A DNA stretch of 64,000 bases from Pseudomonas sp. ADAK18 (lineage in GTDB: Bacteria; Pseudomonadota; Gammaproteobacteria; Pseudomonadales; Pseudomonadaceae). Location of the stretch: contig NZ_CP052859.1 in assembly GCF_012935695.1 (NCBI RefSeq), positions 67,001 through 131,000 of the forward strand. Reading direction: 5' to 3'. The notes under the pieces are model-generated. The model was not told the DNA's origin and did not search any database. It worked only from the letters and a program-made list of their open reading frames with translations. The translations under genes were made by a program, and so were the position numbers. Below, piece by piece: positions 9,386 through 17,487 of the stretch; the first letter of the stretch is position 1; each line of letters starts with the position of its first letter.

Positions 9386-9501
9386 GATCGCTGCCCTTTT
9401 AGACACAACTGCTGTGCCGGTTGAGCACTTACTCCGGGAGTGAGGGGTTCCTATAGTCATTCCACCCGCGCAGCCATCAAGCGCACATCAAGGTGGAGCT
9501 T

Positions 9502-10443
9502 ATGAATACCCGACTCAAATCCAGCGTCAGCACCGACTTGCCTGCCTATGAGCGCGAAGCGGAGTATTTCGAATACAGCAAGGCGGCGAACCCGATAAGC
9601 GCCAACCTGATCACCCGCATTCCTTATCACAGCTTTCCTGCATCGCTTTATAACTCGGGTGAGTCCAGGCTCGTTCCCCTTGACCTCAGCGAGTCGCTTG
9701 GCTGTGAAGGGCCCGCCACGGGGCCTGGCCTCTGTGCCAACTTCATCCGGCTGAATGCCGGAGATAGCCTGAAACTTAATCCGAATGCCACGTCCCAGGT
9801 GCTGTATGTCATCGCCGGCAGCGGTGGCCTCGTTCAAGGCCGGCATACATTCGAATGGGCCAAAGGATGCTTCATGGCACTGCCGGGGCTTGATGCAGTG
9901 GTGCTCACCGCGACCGAGGACACGCGTCTGTATTACGTCCATGACGAGCCGTTGCTGCGGTTCCTGGGCGTGACCCGCACAGTCGATCGTTTCGCTCCGA
10001 CCCTTTACCCCGCCGAGGTCGCGAATGCAAAACTGCGGGAAGCAGCGGAGGACCCGCGTGCCCAGGACCGTAGCCGTATCAGTATCCTGTTGGCCAACCG
10101 CAACTTCCCTCAAACCCGAACAGTGACCCATGTTTTATGGGCGATGTACGGCATCCTGCCGGCGGGCTCCATTCAGAAGCCGCACCGACATCAATCCATC
10201 GCCCTGGACTTCATCATTGATTGCCCCGACGGCTGCTATTCCCTGGTGGGCACCGAACTTGCGGCGGATGGGCAGATTCACAACCCCGTTCGAGTCGACT
10301 GGAGCCCTGGCCTGGCCTTCGTAACGCCGCCCGGGTATTGGCATGCGCACTTTAACGAATCGGACCGGGAAGCCTTCTTGATTCCGGTCCAGGACGCCGG
10401 TTTGCAAACCCATCTGCGCTCGTTGGACATCCGCTTTAGCTGA
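9502..10443 (+). CDS. Cupin-domain protein (bicupin-like)
   Basis: A 313-residue cytosolic protein with no signal peptide. Two beta-barrel-like regions are visible: an N-terminal one around ATSQVLYVIAGSGGLVQG (about 90-110) and a C-terminal one with PHRHQSIALDF and the late GYWHAHFNES. The second set holds the histidines expected of a metal-binding cupin; the first lacks an obvious HxH pair. This resembles bicupins such as gentisate dioxygenase-like proteins, but I cannot name a substrate. The ATG at 9502 was preferred over GTG at 9493 because GGTGGAG lies five bases before it. It follows the MocR gene by 116 bases on the same strand. Confidence 0.75.
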   Translation: MNTRLKSSVSTDLPAYEREAEYFEYSKAANPISANLITRIPYHSFPASLYNSGESRLVPLDLSESLGCEGPATGPGLCANFIRLNAGDSLKLNPNATSQVLYVIAGSGGLVQGRHTFEWAKGCFMALPGLDAVVLTATEDTRLYYVHDEPLLRFLGVTRTVDRFAPTLYPAEVANAKLREAAEDPRAQDRSRISILLANRNFPQTRTVTHVLWAMYGILPAGSIQKPHRHQSIALDFIIDCPDGCYSLVGTELAADGQIHNPVRVDWSPGLAFVTPPGYWHAHFNESDREAFLIPVQDAGLQTHLRSLDIRFS

Positions 10444-10466
10444 CCGGACGAGATGGCGGCTTTGCC

Positions 10467-11375
10467 TTAGGTTTTCCAGTAGGGCGGGTTACCAATCTGA
10501 CTCACGATGAAGTCGATAAAACAGCGCACCTTAGAGGAGACGACGCGCTTGGGAGGGTAGACAAACCAGATGGCGGATCGCTGCTCGGTGGACTGAACGC
10601 GCCATTGCGGCAGCCAAACCTGCAGGTCTCCCTGCTCAAGACTCTTCGCCACCAGCCAGTCCGGCAACAGCGCGATGCCCAGACCGTCTTTGGCCGCGAT
10701 GAGCTGCGCATCCAGATCATTGAGCCGCAAGCTTCCCGACAGCGAAATCGGCACGGCGTGGTCTTTGGCAATCAGCGTGATTTCATCTGACAGATGAGCG
10801 CCCAGAATGGCGGGATAACGAATCAAATCTTCGGGTGTTGAAGGCTGCTCATGCAGGGCCGCAAACGCCGGGCTGACGCACACCTTCAAGGTTTCATCCG
10901 CCAGCTTGCGCGCCTTGAGCGTGGAGTCGGCCAGCGTGCCAATCCGGATCGCCAGGTCGACGCCTTCATGGATGAGATTGACCTGGGCGTTCTCCAGGGT
11001 GACTTCAAGCTTGATCTCTGGGAAACGCTCGAGGAAACCTTTGAATCTTGGCATCAGATGATGGCGGCAGAACGCTGGAGGCACATTCAACTTCAACACC
11101 CCGCGTGGGTGCTGATTCAGGGCTGAGGTCGCGGCTTTTGCGCGCTCAAGTTGTTTCAACACTTCACGGGCGTGGAGCAGGAACGTCTCACCGCCTTCGG
11201 TCAGGTGCAACGCGCGGGTGGAGCGGTTGAACAGGGCTATGCCCAGGTCCTGTTCAAGCTCTTTGATGTAGCGGGAGACGGTGGAGGCCTTGATGTTCAG
11301 CCGGTCTGCGGCGCGGGAAAAGTTGTTGCTGTCGGCGGCCTCGATGAAGGCGGTTAATGCAGCAAGGTAGTCCAT
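10467..11375 (-). CDS. LysR-family transcriptional regulator
   Basis: A 302-residue LysR regulator. The N-terminal helix-turn-helix occupies residues 1-60, with NFSRAADRLNIKASTVSRYI and the following LEQDLGIALFNRSTRALHLT wing. The rest is a periplasmic-binding-protein-like effector domain with the common ALLPDWLVAKSLEQGDL segment. It resembles the subgroup that often regulates a neighbouring gene in response to a small metabolite or redox signal. It is convergent with the cupin gene (24-base gap), so its target is not clear from context. To its right lies the ssrA-linked island. Confidence 0.92.
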   Translation of the reverse strand: MDYLAALTAFIEAADSNNFSRAADRLNIKASTVSRYIKELEQDLGIALFNRSTRALHLTEGGETFLLHAREVLKQLERAKAATSALNQHPRGVLKLNVPPAFCRHHLMPRFKGFLERFPEIKLEVTLENAQVNLIHEGVDLAIRIGTLADSTLKARKLADETLKVCVSPAFAALHEQPSTPEDLIRYPAILGAHLSDEITLIAKDHAVPISLSGSLRLNDLDAQLIAAKDGLGIALLPDWLVAKSLEQGDLQVWLPQWRVQSTEQRSAIWFVYPPKRVVSSKVRCFIDFIVSQIGNPPYWKT

Positions 11376-11465
11376 GGTGGGCCTCGCAGGGGGAAGGGCG
11401 TCGGTGCTTGGGGGTTAGGGATGATGGGATAATGGGGGGTGATTGTCTATGTGGTGGGTAGGGTT

Positions 11466-11540
11466 GAATTTCAGGTAAAAAAAAGACGTCCGGGGACGTC
11501 TTTATATGTTGAATTGGTGGCCGGGTTCATTTGAACAGGA
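11466..11540 (+). repeat. Island left end: diverged copy of the ssrA 3' end and its terminator
   Basis: This segment repeats in the same orientation the region at 17488-17560. Shared are ATTTCAGG, an A tract, the GACGTCC...GGACGTC terminator stem, then TGAA.TGGTGG and an ATTTGAAC block corresponding to the T-arm of tmRNA. Over the 44 columns around the terminator I count five differences. Such a truncated copy is the footprint left when an integrase inserts DNA into the 3' end of ssrA. Confidence 0.8.
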
Positions 11541-11588
11541 CTATTAAGGGGCAACTTTTATTGGCTTGTAAGGCCTATGCCCGTCTCA

Positions 11589-11607
11589 GGGATACAGCAG
11601 GGGATAC
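11589..11607. repeat. Two direct repeats GGGATAC, possible integrase arm sites
   Basis: GGGATAC occurs at 11589-11595 and 11601-11607, just inside the left island end. The spacing mirrors the paired GGAATACC repeats next to the other att-like sites. They may be arm-type sites of an earlier, now lost, integrase. The inference rests on position only. Confidence 0.4.
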
Positions 11608-11655
11608 ACGGTCGGCCTCGCTAGCCGCTCTTTCGGTGACTTCAGGCACCAGCGT

Positions 11656-12624
11656 CTACTCGGGAATCGATCCTCGTGCTATTGCTTTCCGTAAACTGTT
11701 AGACAGAGCCCGGTCCCCCTGTGCTTCAGCGAGGAGTTCCATGAGCGACAAATTTCCTGAGATTTCAATCTCATCTTTCTTCCGTAGAAGTAGCTCCTTT
11801 AGTTCTGCAGCCCAGCCCAGCTCTTCTAGTGCTCGGACCTGCCACCACGTCTCTCCCTGGTCGGTAGATTCTCGGTATGCGGCCTTGAGTAAATCTTCGA
11901 TCAGCTTTTCTTCCGTGAACTCTCGGATGTAGAAGGCCGCAGAGAACCAATTTTCATTCTGTAATGAGTCATTAATACCCTGAATATATTTCTGTGCGGC
12001 CTCTAAGCGCCGGCCGATGGCAAGGAGTGCCCTTGCGTGTTGTTCGTGATCATCACCGTCGCTAAATTCGGCTAGATGATCATCAATGATTTCCTCTGGA
12101 ACAAGATCCGGTCGTTGTTGCAGGCTGCCTCGTAAGTAAAAAATCGTATCTGCTGAAGCCCCACCGCTGATGGCCTGCTCGACGTATTTGTCACGGAGCT
12201 CTTTGTTGCCGATGACATCGTAGTGAACTGCTAACGAATCAAACTGTTTTGTTTCCCGATATATCTCTGCAATGCTCGTAATCAACTCTACATCGAGCGC
12301 ATCTCTGTCTGACCTTTTCTCCCGTTTCGCCTCTGAGGTAGCCCTTTCGGTTGCCACAATTCTCAGCCAATCATTCCGATAAAGGATCACTTGATCGGCA
12401 TCTAGCTTCCGATCGAACCCACCGCGAATTTGGGTTTCCCGATGACAGTCAAAGCACAGGGTCGAGAGATTTGAGGATAGATTGTTGGACGGATCTTCAT
12501 CGACATGATGAATCTGAACTGGTTTTCCCTTCGTTCGACACACGCAGCAGGTTCGGTCAGACAAGAACAACACCTGCGCAGCAACATCAGTTGGGATCGG
12601 CGTTCGTTTTTTCTTTCTTGTCAT
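11656..12624 (-). CDS. HNH endonuclease-domain protein with C-terminal helical repeats
   Basis: A 322-residue protein. Residues 23-65 form an HNH motif: zinc-type cysteines CCVC (26-29), the catalytic-type pair IHH (38-40), NL at 52-53 and the second zinc pair CFDCH (57-61). The rest is alpha-helical with TPR-like spacing (for example DSLAVHYDVIGNKELRDKY). This suggests a recognition or scaffold domain rather than a second nuclease. Its location in an ssrA island suggests a role against foreign DNA, but that is inference. It has no partner gene in the island and no strong ribosome-binding site before the ATG. The frame is intact. Confidence 0.8.
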   Translation of the reverse strand: MTRKKKRTPIPTDVAAQVLFLSDRTCCVCRTKGKPVQIHHVDEDPSNNLSSNLSTLCFDCHRETQIRGGFDRKLDADQVILYRNDWLRIVATERATSEAKREKRSDRDALDVELITSIAEIYRETKQFDSLAVHYDVIGNKELRDKYVEQAISGGASADTIFYLRGSLQQRPDLVPEEIIDDHLAEFSDGDDHEQHARALLAIGRRLEAAQKYIQGINDSLQNENWFSAAFYIREFTEEKLIEDLLKAAYRESTDQGETWWQVRALEELGWAAELKELLLRKKDEIEISGNLSLMELLAEAQGDRALSNSLRKAIARGSIPE

Positions 12625-13028
12625 TGGTGGAGTTCACTTTAAAGATCGTGTGTCAAAGCCGCCTGCAGCGCGGTACCCGCTTTTGATCATAGAGGAGGGG
12701 ACATGTGGGTGGTTATCTTCTTGCACTGATCCAAAAAAGGCCACTGAAAGACATCGCATCGGTGCGGTAACTCACCATCCTATCGGGTGTTGGGGCTGCC
12801 GGGGCCCCTGACGATTTGATTCCCATACGGGGTCGGAAACCCGCGGGATTCTGTTAATGGCAGGGGGGCCAACTTACTGAAATTTCAACGTTGAAATTGA
12901 AACAGGAAATCGAGGAAATTGGGGTCAGACCACGGTTGCGTACGACGAGGGCAAGCGGCTCATAAAAAGTGATGGTTCGACCCAAATTTCCTTTTTGGCG
13001 GGTTCCCCGTCGGTTCGTTATTTTTGTG
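12625..13028. other. Gene-free stretch with a perfect palindrome and a short inverted-repeat element
   Basis: No coding frame here is convincing. AATTTCAACGTTGAAATT (12881-12898) is a perfect 18-base palindrome. GGAAATTGGGGTC (12914-12926) and GACCCAAATTTCC (12979-12991) form a 12-of-13 inverted repeat enclosing about 50 bases. The second pair resembles the ends of small non-autonomous elements carrying GGGGTCAGACC termini. Confidence 0.5.
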
Positions 13029-13316
13029 TCAGGGAGCTGTCCTACCCACAGTTTCTAAATCTGCTGTTGGCACAAGAATGTCCAGTGCGCGCGCCACTAG
13101 CAATTCACCCAAGGCGCTCAATTGCTGGGTTGCAAGAAGCTTATAGCGATGGACACCATCAAGCTCAAAAGCCAGATCAGCAGTGATAGCGTTCAGCGAC
13201 GCGAGTGTCTCGCAGGCCTGTACGAGCAGGGTTTCGGTGTCGATGTTTTTAGCGATACAGAAGATGTTGGTACCGGACGGGCTCGTGCATGGTGGATTGG
13301 GGCTGATCTTTTTCAT
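13029..13316 (-). CDS. Small Pseudomonas protein, DUF3077/DUF6124-like
   Basis: A 95-residue protein beginning MKKISPNPP. The body has the pattern NIDTETLLVQACETLASLNA and later LSALGELLVARALD that I associate with the DUF3077/DUF6124 family of short pseudomonad proteins of unknown role. AAGGAG lies seven bases before the ATG. That Shine-Dalgarno is complementary to part of a structured RNA encoded directly upstream (13324-13440), so translation is probably controlled by antisense pairing. It sits inside the ssrA island. Confidence 0.65.
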   Translation of the reverse strand: MKKISPNPPCTSPSGTNIFCIAKNIDTETLLVQACETLASLNAITADLAFELDGVHRYKLLATQQLSALGELLVARALDILVPTADLETVGRTAP

Positions 13317-13334
13317 GACTGCGCTCCTTGATTG

Positions 13335-13440
13335 GTGGAGTCGCCAGACATCGCTGCTAAACGAAAAGGGTGGCGACTATGCGCGGGTTAGCAGACCAGG
13401 AATCAAGGAACCCAGCGCACCCGAAGGTGCCCCACACATA
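13335..13440 (-). ncRNA. C4-like antisense RNA upstream of the DUF3077/DUF6124-like gene
   Basis: On the minus strand a short stem with a UUCG loop (13417-13430) is followed by TTCCTTGATT (13410-13401), complementary to the downstream Shine-Dalgarno segment AATCAAGGAG (13333-13324) over ten pairs with one G-U. A second segment, CTGCTAA (13394-13388), is complementary to TTAGCAG (13360-13354). An AGTCGCCA/TGGCGACT hairpin lies between them. Two antisense boxes matched to two downstream target boxes, one over the ribosome-binding site, is the layout of the phage P1/P7 C4 RNA. The family name is from memory; the pairings are read directly. Confidence 0.6.
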
Positions 13441-13591
13441 GCCGCCATAACGTGGCCAAGCGGATGCTGATGCATCGCTTGAACGGATGGTGGCATTGCA
13501 TGCCTTGATATTAACCGAGCTGCTAAACCCGGTCGCTGATTTTGCAGCGACCTTTCAAGGCTAGTCGTGTCGTTTGAGCAAGACCAGTTCA

Positions 13592-14173
13592 TCAATGGCG
13601 CGACGTTTTGAAGGAAATATCCGGCACCCTATTCGGCGGTGTCTTTTCAGAAGCCCAGAAACAACAAAACCCGCACAAGGCGGGTTTTGGTGGTGCTTCA
13701 TATTTGGGGGCCGGGGTGATCTGAATTGATTGCATAACTTTATGATTTTTATGGATTGTTTTTTTTATTGGAATACCTTTTGGAATACCATTCGCGAATT
13801 TTCTTAAATTCCCGCCCTTACGTCGATCAACTCTCAATTCCACAGTTGTACTTCGCGATCTCGTTTTTGAGCGGAATCTAAGGCTTCTGCTAGCGATTGC
13901 TGGCGTGTACAAGCCTGCTCGTAAACCTGTTATGCAAAGGTCGCGGTCATGTGGCCAAAACACCAATGTCCGACCAATGTGCTTCTGTAAGCTATCCATG
14001 ATGGCAAAAAGCTGTGACTTTGGCTTTACCCATGCTTTGCCAGTGGATAAGGTGATAGGTATCGTAAGTTGATTGGTCGCAATACCCCAGGGATGGCTCT
14101 CCATAGGCGCAGGTTTTTGCCTGGCTCTTAGTGTCAGTTTCCCTCTGATTCCTTCCAGTTTATTTGTCGCCAT
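13592..14173 (-). CDS. Doubtful hypothetical frame
   Basis: A 193-codon open frame with no ribosome-binding site before its ATG. Its final third runs through the terminator and att-like copy at 13666-13730, where the reading is clearly not protein-like. Nothing in the N-terminal part is recognisable, though IGRTLVFWPHDRDL looks less random than most shadow frames. It may be a gene whose end was replaced when DNA inserted, or chance. Listed because no better annotation exists for 13731-14224. Confidence 0.2.
   Translation of the reverse strand: MATNKLEGIRGKLTLRARQKPAPMESHPWGIATNQLTIPITLSTGKAWVKPKSQLFAIMDSLQKHIGRTLVFWPHDRDLCITGLRAGLYTPAIASRSLRFRSKTRSRSTTVELRVDRRKGGNLRKFANGIPKGIPIKKTIHKNHKVMQSIQITPAPKYEAPPKPALCGFCCFWASEKTPPNRVPDISFKTSRH
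13666..13688. terminator. Strong bidirectional terminator next to the inner att-like copy
   Basis: A perfect 9-bp stem AAAACCCGC/GCGGGTTTT encloses a five-base loop. A/T runs on both flanks make it usable in either direction. Its position next to the inner ssrA-like copy parallels the terminators at the two outer copies. Confidence 0.8.
13707..13725 (+). repeat. Inner att-like site resembling the ssrA 3' end
   Basis: GGGGCCGGGGTGATCTGAA matches GGAGCCGGGGGGATTTGAA of the ssrA T-arm region (17542-17560) at 16 of 19 positions, in the same orientation. Together with the adjacent terminator and the GGAATACC repeats, it probably marks the left end of the most recently inserted unit. Confidence 0.6.
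13768..13790 (+). repeat. Paired GGAATACC repeat, left copy (arm-type site)
   Basis: TTGGAATACC occurs twice in 23 bases. The whole 23-base unit recurs at 17404-17426 with one mismatch, just upstream of the P4-type integrase gene. Direct arm sites near both ends of an element are expected for this integrase family. Confidence 0.65.
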
Positions 14174-14224
14174 ATTTTATTTTGGTAGGCCCATGTTACC
14201 GCGGGCTGCAAGGGAGTGTTGTGA

Positions 14225-15922
14225 ATGAATGAGTTGGTTGAGGCCTTGCTGGCCGCCGTTCCCGCCGATGGTTCTAGTATTGGCAATCAGTCGCTGCTAG
14301 AACGGATCAGAATTCAGTTCCCCCATTTAACTGATGAGTTTTATTGGGAAACACGTGACGCGCTGATTGATCAGCGGATGCTGCAGGCCGGGAAAGGTCG
14401 TGGCGGCTCCGTGCGGCGCTCCAACGTCGAAGTTCCACCATCAAGTGCTTGGGTTCACTTTTTGCGTAGCTATGGGCCGTCATCGACCAACCTAGCGATG
14501 TTCGATGAGTATGTTTCGAGGGCACTGGCACAGGCAAGGGTCAAGCCGATTAGCCTATCAGCCCCTTTTTTAGAGGATATGGTTAGACACATTGAATCCA
14601 AGGCGCTGGGGTCTATCTTAATCGCCGGAACTGCTGGTGATGGTAAGACGTACCACTGCCGTGCCTTGTGGGAGCGTATTGGTGGGAATCCCAATGCTTG
14701 GGCCGCCAAAGGTAACGTGAAAGAGTTGCATCTGGCGGATGGGCGTTTGGCTATCTTTATCAAGGATCTTTCCGAGCTCAATGGCGAGGAGAGCGATTTG
14801 CCATTGCAACGACTTGAAAGGTCGGTACTAGAGGGCGATGACTCTGAGGTCGTGATCCTTGCTGCAAACCATGGGCAAATTCTTGATCGTCTCCGTGATT
14901 TAGGTCGTCGCCAAGAGCGAGATCACCCACTTCGCAAACCGCTGCAAGAGCGCTTCTTACAGGCCGGCCCGGCTCCTGATCGCCTGGCGGTGTTCGATCT
15001 CAGCCGCTCTACTAGCCGCAAAACGTTAGACGAGGTGGCTATGGCTGTGGCAGGGCATCCTGAATGGGACAACTGCAAACGCTGCGCACTTCAGACTGAA
15101 GATAAAATTTGTCCCATCGACGAGAATCGCCGCAGGCTTTTGGGTGAGTCAGATCATGGCCAGCTCTCTCGCCGCTTGGGCGATTTGGTTGAAATTGCCA
15201 GGCACAACGGGCTGCACCTCCCTATCCGTGACTTACTTGCGCTTTGTTCGAATATGATCCTCGGTTGTTCCGATGCCAAGCAGGCAAAAGACAATCTGCT
15301 GACTTGCGCGGATGTCGCGAAGATTCAGGGAGGAGGGGATCTTGGCAAAGCCAGTATCTATTCTAATGCTTTTGGGGCCAATCTCCTTAAGCGAAGAACT
15401 TCTGACCGCCCCATCTTCAAGGCGATGTCCAGCTTTGGAGTGGGGGATGAGTCCACCAATGCTGCTGATGGGTTGCTGGTTTATGGCAAGGATGACTCTC
15501 GGCTGCAAGCCGATTTCGGCCGCTTGGTCGCGAGCGATCCGATCTACGGTGCGACGGCCGCCTTTCGCGCTGCCCAAGACGCCTATTTGGAAGGGTATGA
15601 GGGCTCCCGTTTGGAAGGGGGGGCCTACGAGTTCCTTACAATGCTCGAGGATCAGCGACGCAGGCTTTTTTTCACACTTCCGGATGGCGAGAGAGGCTAT
15701 CCAACGCGCCTCCACCTTAATCGGTTACTACCTCACGGAGATTCAGCGTCTGACCGAGCAGGAACCGGTGTGCCGGGTGAGGGAAGAGGCGGACCGGCTG
15801 CTGCGCTGGCTGCAGGCCAAAGAGTGGAAGCGCTTCAGTATTGGAGAGCTGAATCGCAACGGTCCCCGATTTGCCCGCAAGAGCAGCCGTCATGCCGCCA
15901 AGCTGTTGGTCGAGTTGATTGA
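14225..15922 (+). pseudogene. P-loop ATPase with N-terminal winged helix, 3' truncated
   Basis: The first roughly 497 codons look genuine. Residues 3-66 are a winged helix of the kind seen at the front of restriction and defence proteins (DEFYWETRDALI, then GKGRGGSVRR). Residues 135-142 are a Walker A, GTAGDGKT. VVILAANHG (208-216) fits a Walker B/sensor segment, and C283, C286 and C295 may bind a metal. GGGAG lies eight bases before the ATG. From about 15,700 the frame runs out of phase through the remnant of another gene, so its last 70 or so residues are artefactual. The P-loop plus cysteine layout recalls DptF-like phosphorothioation-linked proteins, but I cannot confirm that. Its partner genes are missing, so it is probably non-functional. 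Confidence 0.7.
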
Positions 15923-15980
15923 TCATCAGTGGCTGATCACCGACGGTCATACCTTCGAGGTGCGTCATGTTCAATCTTGA
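15690..15980 (+). pseudogene. 3' remnant of a DUF3987-like gene
   Basis: From about 15,690 a different frame reads IGYYLTEIQRLTEQEP and continues with a winged-helix-like tail to a TGA at 15978. This resembles the C-terminal end of DUF3987 (YfjI-like) proteins of integrative elements. No start and no upstream domain exist; the ATPase gene abuts it. It is a deletion-junction remnant. Confidence 0.5.
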
Positions 15981-16321
15981 TGAAGCGCTGCGCCACCACC
16001 TGGCTCAGCGCCAAAAGGAGCCGAAAGAGCGGTTTGTCGCCGTGACTGTCGCAACTTTGTCGCCATGCTTAAAGCCAGGCAAGGCCAGGGGGGGGCGCCG
16101 GTGTCGCCGATGTCGCTACCACCCATAAAGCTATCGCCTCGGCGACTGACATCATTCAATGGTTGAAAGAGGAGGGCGCACACCTCTACGTCACCGATAA
16201 CAGGCTGTGTTTTCGTCCGACGGATTGGGGTCAGGTCTCCATCGTGAATGCGCACTGGCAGGCCCTTTTACTTGATCTGGCTGCAGTCGACCAGGAACAG
16301 AGAAATGGCTCGGGTCGGTAA
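15967..16321 (+). pseudogene. Frameshifted small gene of an integrative element
   Basis: An ATG at 15967 opens MFNLDEALRHHLAQRQKEP and goes out of frame at a run of eight Gs (about 16085-16092). The alternative frame then continues through DIIQWLKEEGAHLYVTDNRL to a stop at 16321. A one-base change in the G run would restore one reading frame. It overlaps the end of the DUF3987 remnant, as in operons of integrative elements. Confidence 0.45.
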
Positions 16322-16842
16322 GCGATCTGGGCGTAATTTCGGCTTCGGCCGCCAGCTCAGCTATGCCGGACTGCAAGCCCTGAAAGATCTGTTTGGCGAT
16401 GGCCATTTTGGTACCGTCAAAGCCCATAGCGATCGCTGGCAGGCCTTCGTGCAATGGTGTCGATCCGAGGAGGGGCCGGGACTCAATGACGCGCGACAGA
16501 TCAACCGCGAGATCCTCATGCGGTACGCCGTTCACATGCGCGAGCAGGTTGAGCAGGGCAACGTTGGCATCGCCACCGCTCAGAACCGCCTGTCTAGTGT
16601 CAACCGCACGATGGCCGCGCTGCGCGGTGATCAATACGTCAAAATTCCCAGTCCGAGCAAGGCGCTAGGTTTTCAGCGCTCAAGCGTGCGCAGTGAGGCC
16701 CCGCAAGGCCAAGACCGTGTTCAGGTCGAGCTGATTGTGCAAGCACTGTCAGATCGTCAGTAGTCGAGGGTGAGTGCCATTGTGCTCTTAGCTCGTGTGA
16801 CTGGTATGCGCCTGCGTGAGGCAATCCTGGCGGACCTTCACT
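16305..16842 (+). pseudogene. Tyrosine integrase of the integrative-element type, disrupted
   Basis: The frame from ATG 16305 encodes an N-terminal SAM-like core-binding domain (YAGLQALKDLFGDGHFGTV, QINREILMRYAVHMREQV). An in-frame amber codon at 16761-16763 interrupts it. The same frame then resumes with VLLARVTGMRLREAILADL, in which GMRLRE is the first arginine box of the catalytic domain, and breaks off near 16,835-16,842. Beyond that point the DNA belongs to the opposite-strand P4-type integrase. The remaining catalytic residues, including the tyrosine, are absent, so it cannot recombine. Confidence 0.75.
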
Positions 16843-17351
16843 GTCTCGAGGCTGCCTTTGGCCTCGATTGGACGAAGCAGTGCGATGACCATTGGTGCAG
16901 TGATTTTCGAGAGTGGAGTTGTTTTCAGATCTGGAAATACATGCAGCGTGAGAGATCGCCAAATGTCTTCGGCGTACGCGGGGGTGACGGAGTCCTTTTT
17001 CAGCTCAAACCAAGCGGTGGCCACGTTCTCAAACGTGTGTTCCGTTTCTGCTCGTTTGGCTTCCATAAGTGTGTTGCGTTGCGCTTTGGGGTCGATGCCT
17101 TGAGCCAGCAATTCGCGCGCTTCAACCACTTTCTTCCTGGCGTTCGCTAGTGAGAGCTCTGGGTACGTGCCTAGACCCATATTGATGCGGTTTTTGGTTA
17201 CTGGTTCGCGGTAGTTGAAGTTCCACAGCATCGAGCCATTGCTCCTGACCCGGAGCTGAAGACCATCTCCATCACTGAGGACGTAATCCTTGTCTTTTGC
17301 CTTGGCTGCCTTGAGCTGACGGTCAGTGAGACGGAGGGCTGGAGCAGGCAT
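16788..17351 (-). pseudogene. P4-type integrase, 3' truncated
   Basis: The start is intact: MPAPALRLTDRQLKAAKAKD opens an arm-type DNA-binding domain (DUF4102-like, about 1-85), with the signature GLQLRVRSNG and MGLGTYPELSLANAR. The core-binding domain follows (ENVATAWFELKK, VFPDLKTTPLSKIT). Homology ends after GSLETVK near 16,840, where the opposite-strand integrase begins, and the last 10 or so codons are out of homology. The whole catalytic domain is lost. It sits 188 bases from ssrA, the usual place for an integrase targeting that gene. Confidence 0.85.
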
Positions 17352-17373
17352 GAGAGCTACCTCTAACACCGTT

Positions 17374-17426
17374 TTGGTATTCCAAAAAATAGCACTGGTG
17401 AGCTTGGAATACCATTTGGAATACCA
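17374..17426. repeat. Paired GGAATACC repeat, right copy, plus one inverted copy
   Basis: TTGGTATTCCAA (17374-17385) is an inverted copy, and 17404-17426 is the 23-base double repeat that matches 13768-13790 with one mismatch. It lies just upstream of the P4-type integrase start. These are likely integrase arm sites and possibly its own operator. Confidence 0.65.
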
Positions 17427-17487
17427 AAATGGATGGAGCTCAAAATCCCTCTATGGATCTCAATGGAGCTGAAAGCCTTGATTCTTC

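Noticed and set aside
11531-11932. A 133-codon plus-strand frame at the left island end
   Set aside because: It overlaps the HNH gene on the other strand and begins in the att-like copy; no ribosome-binding site or family sense.
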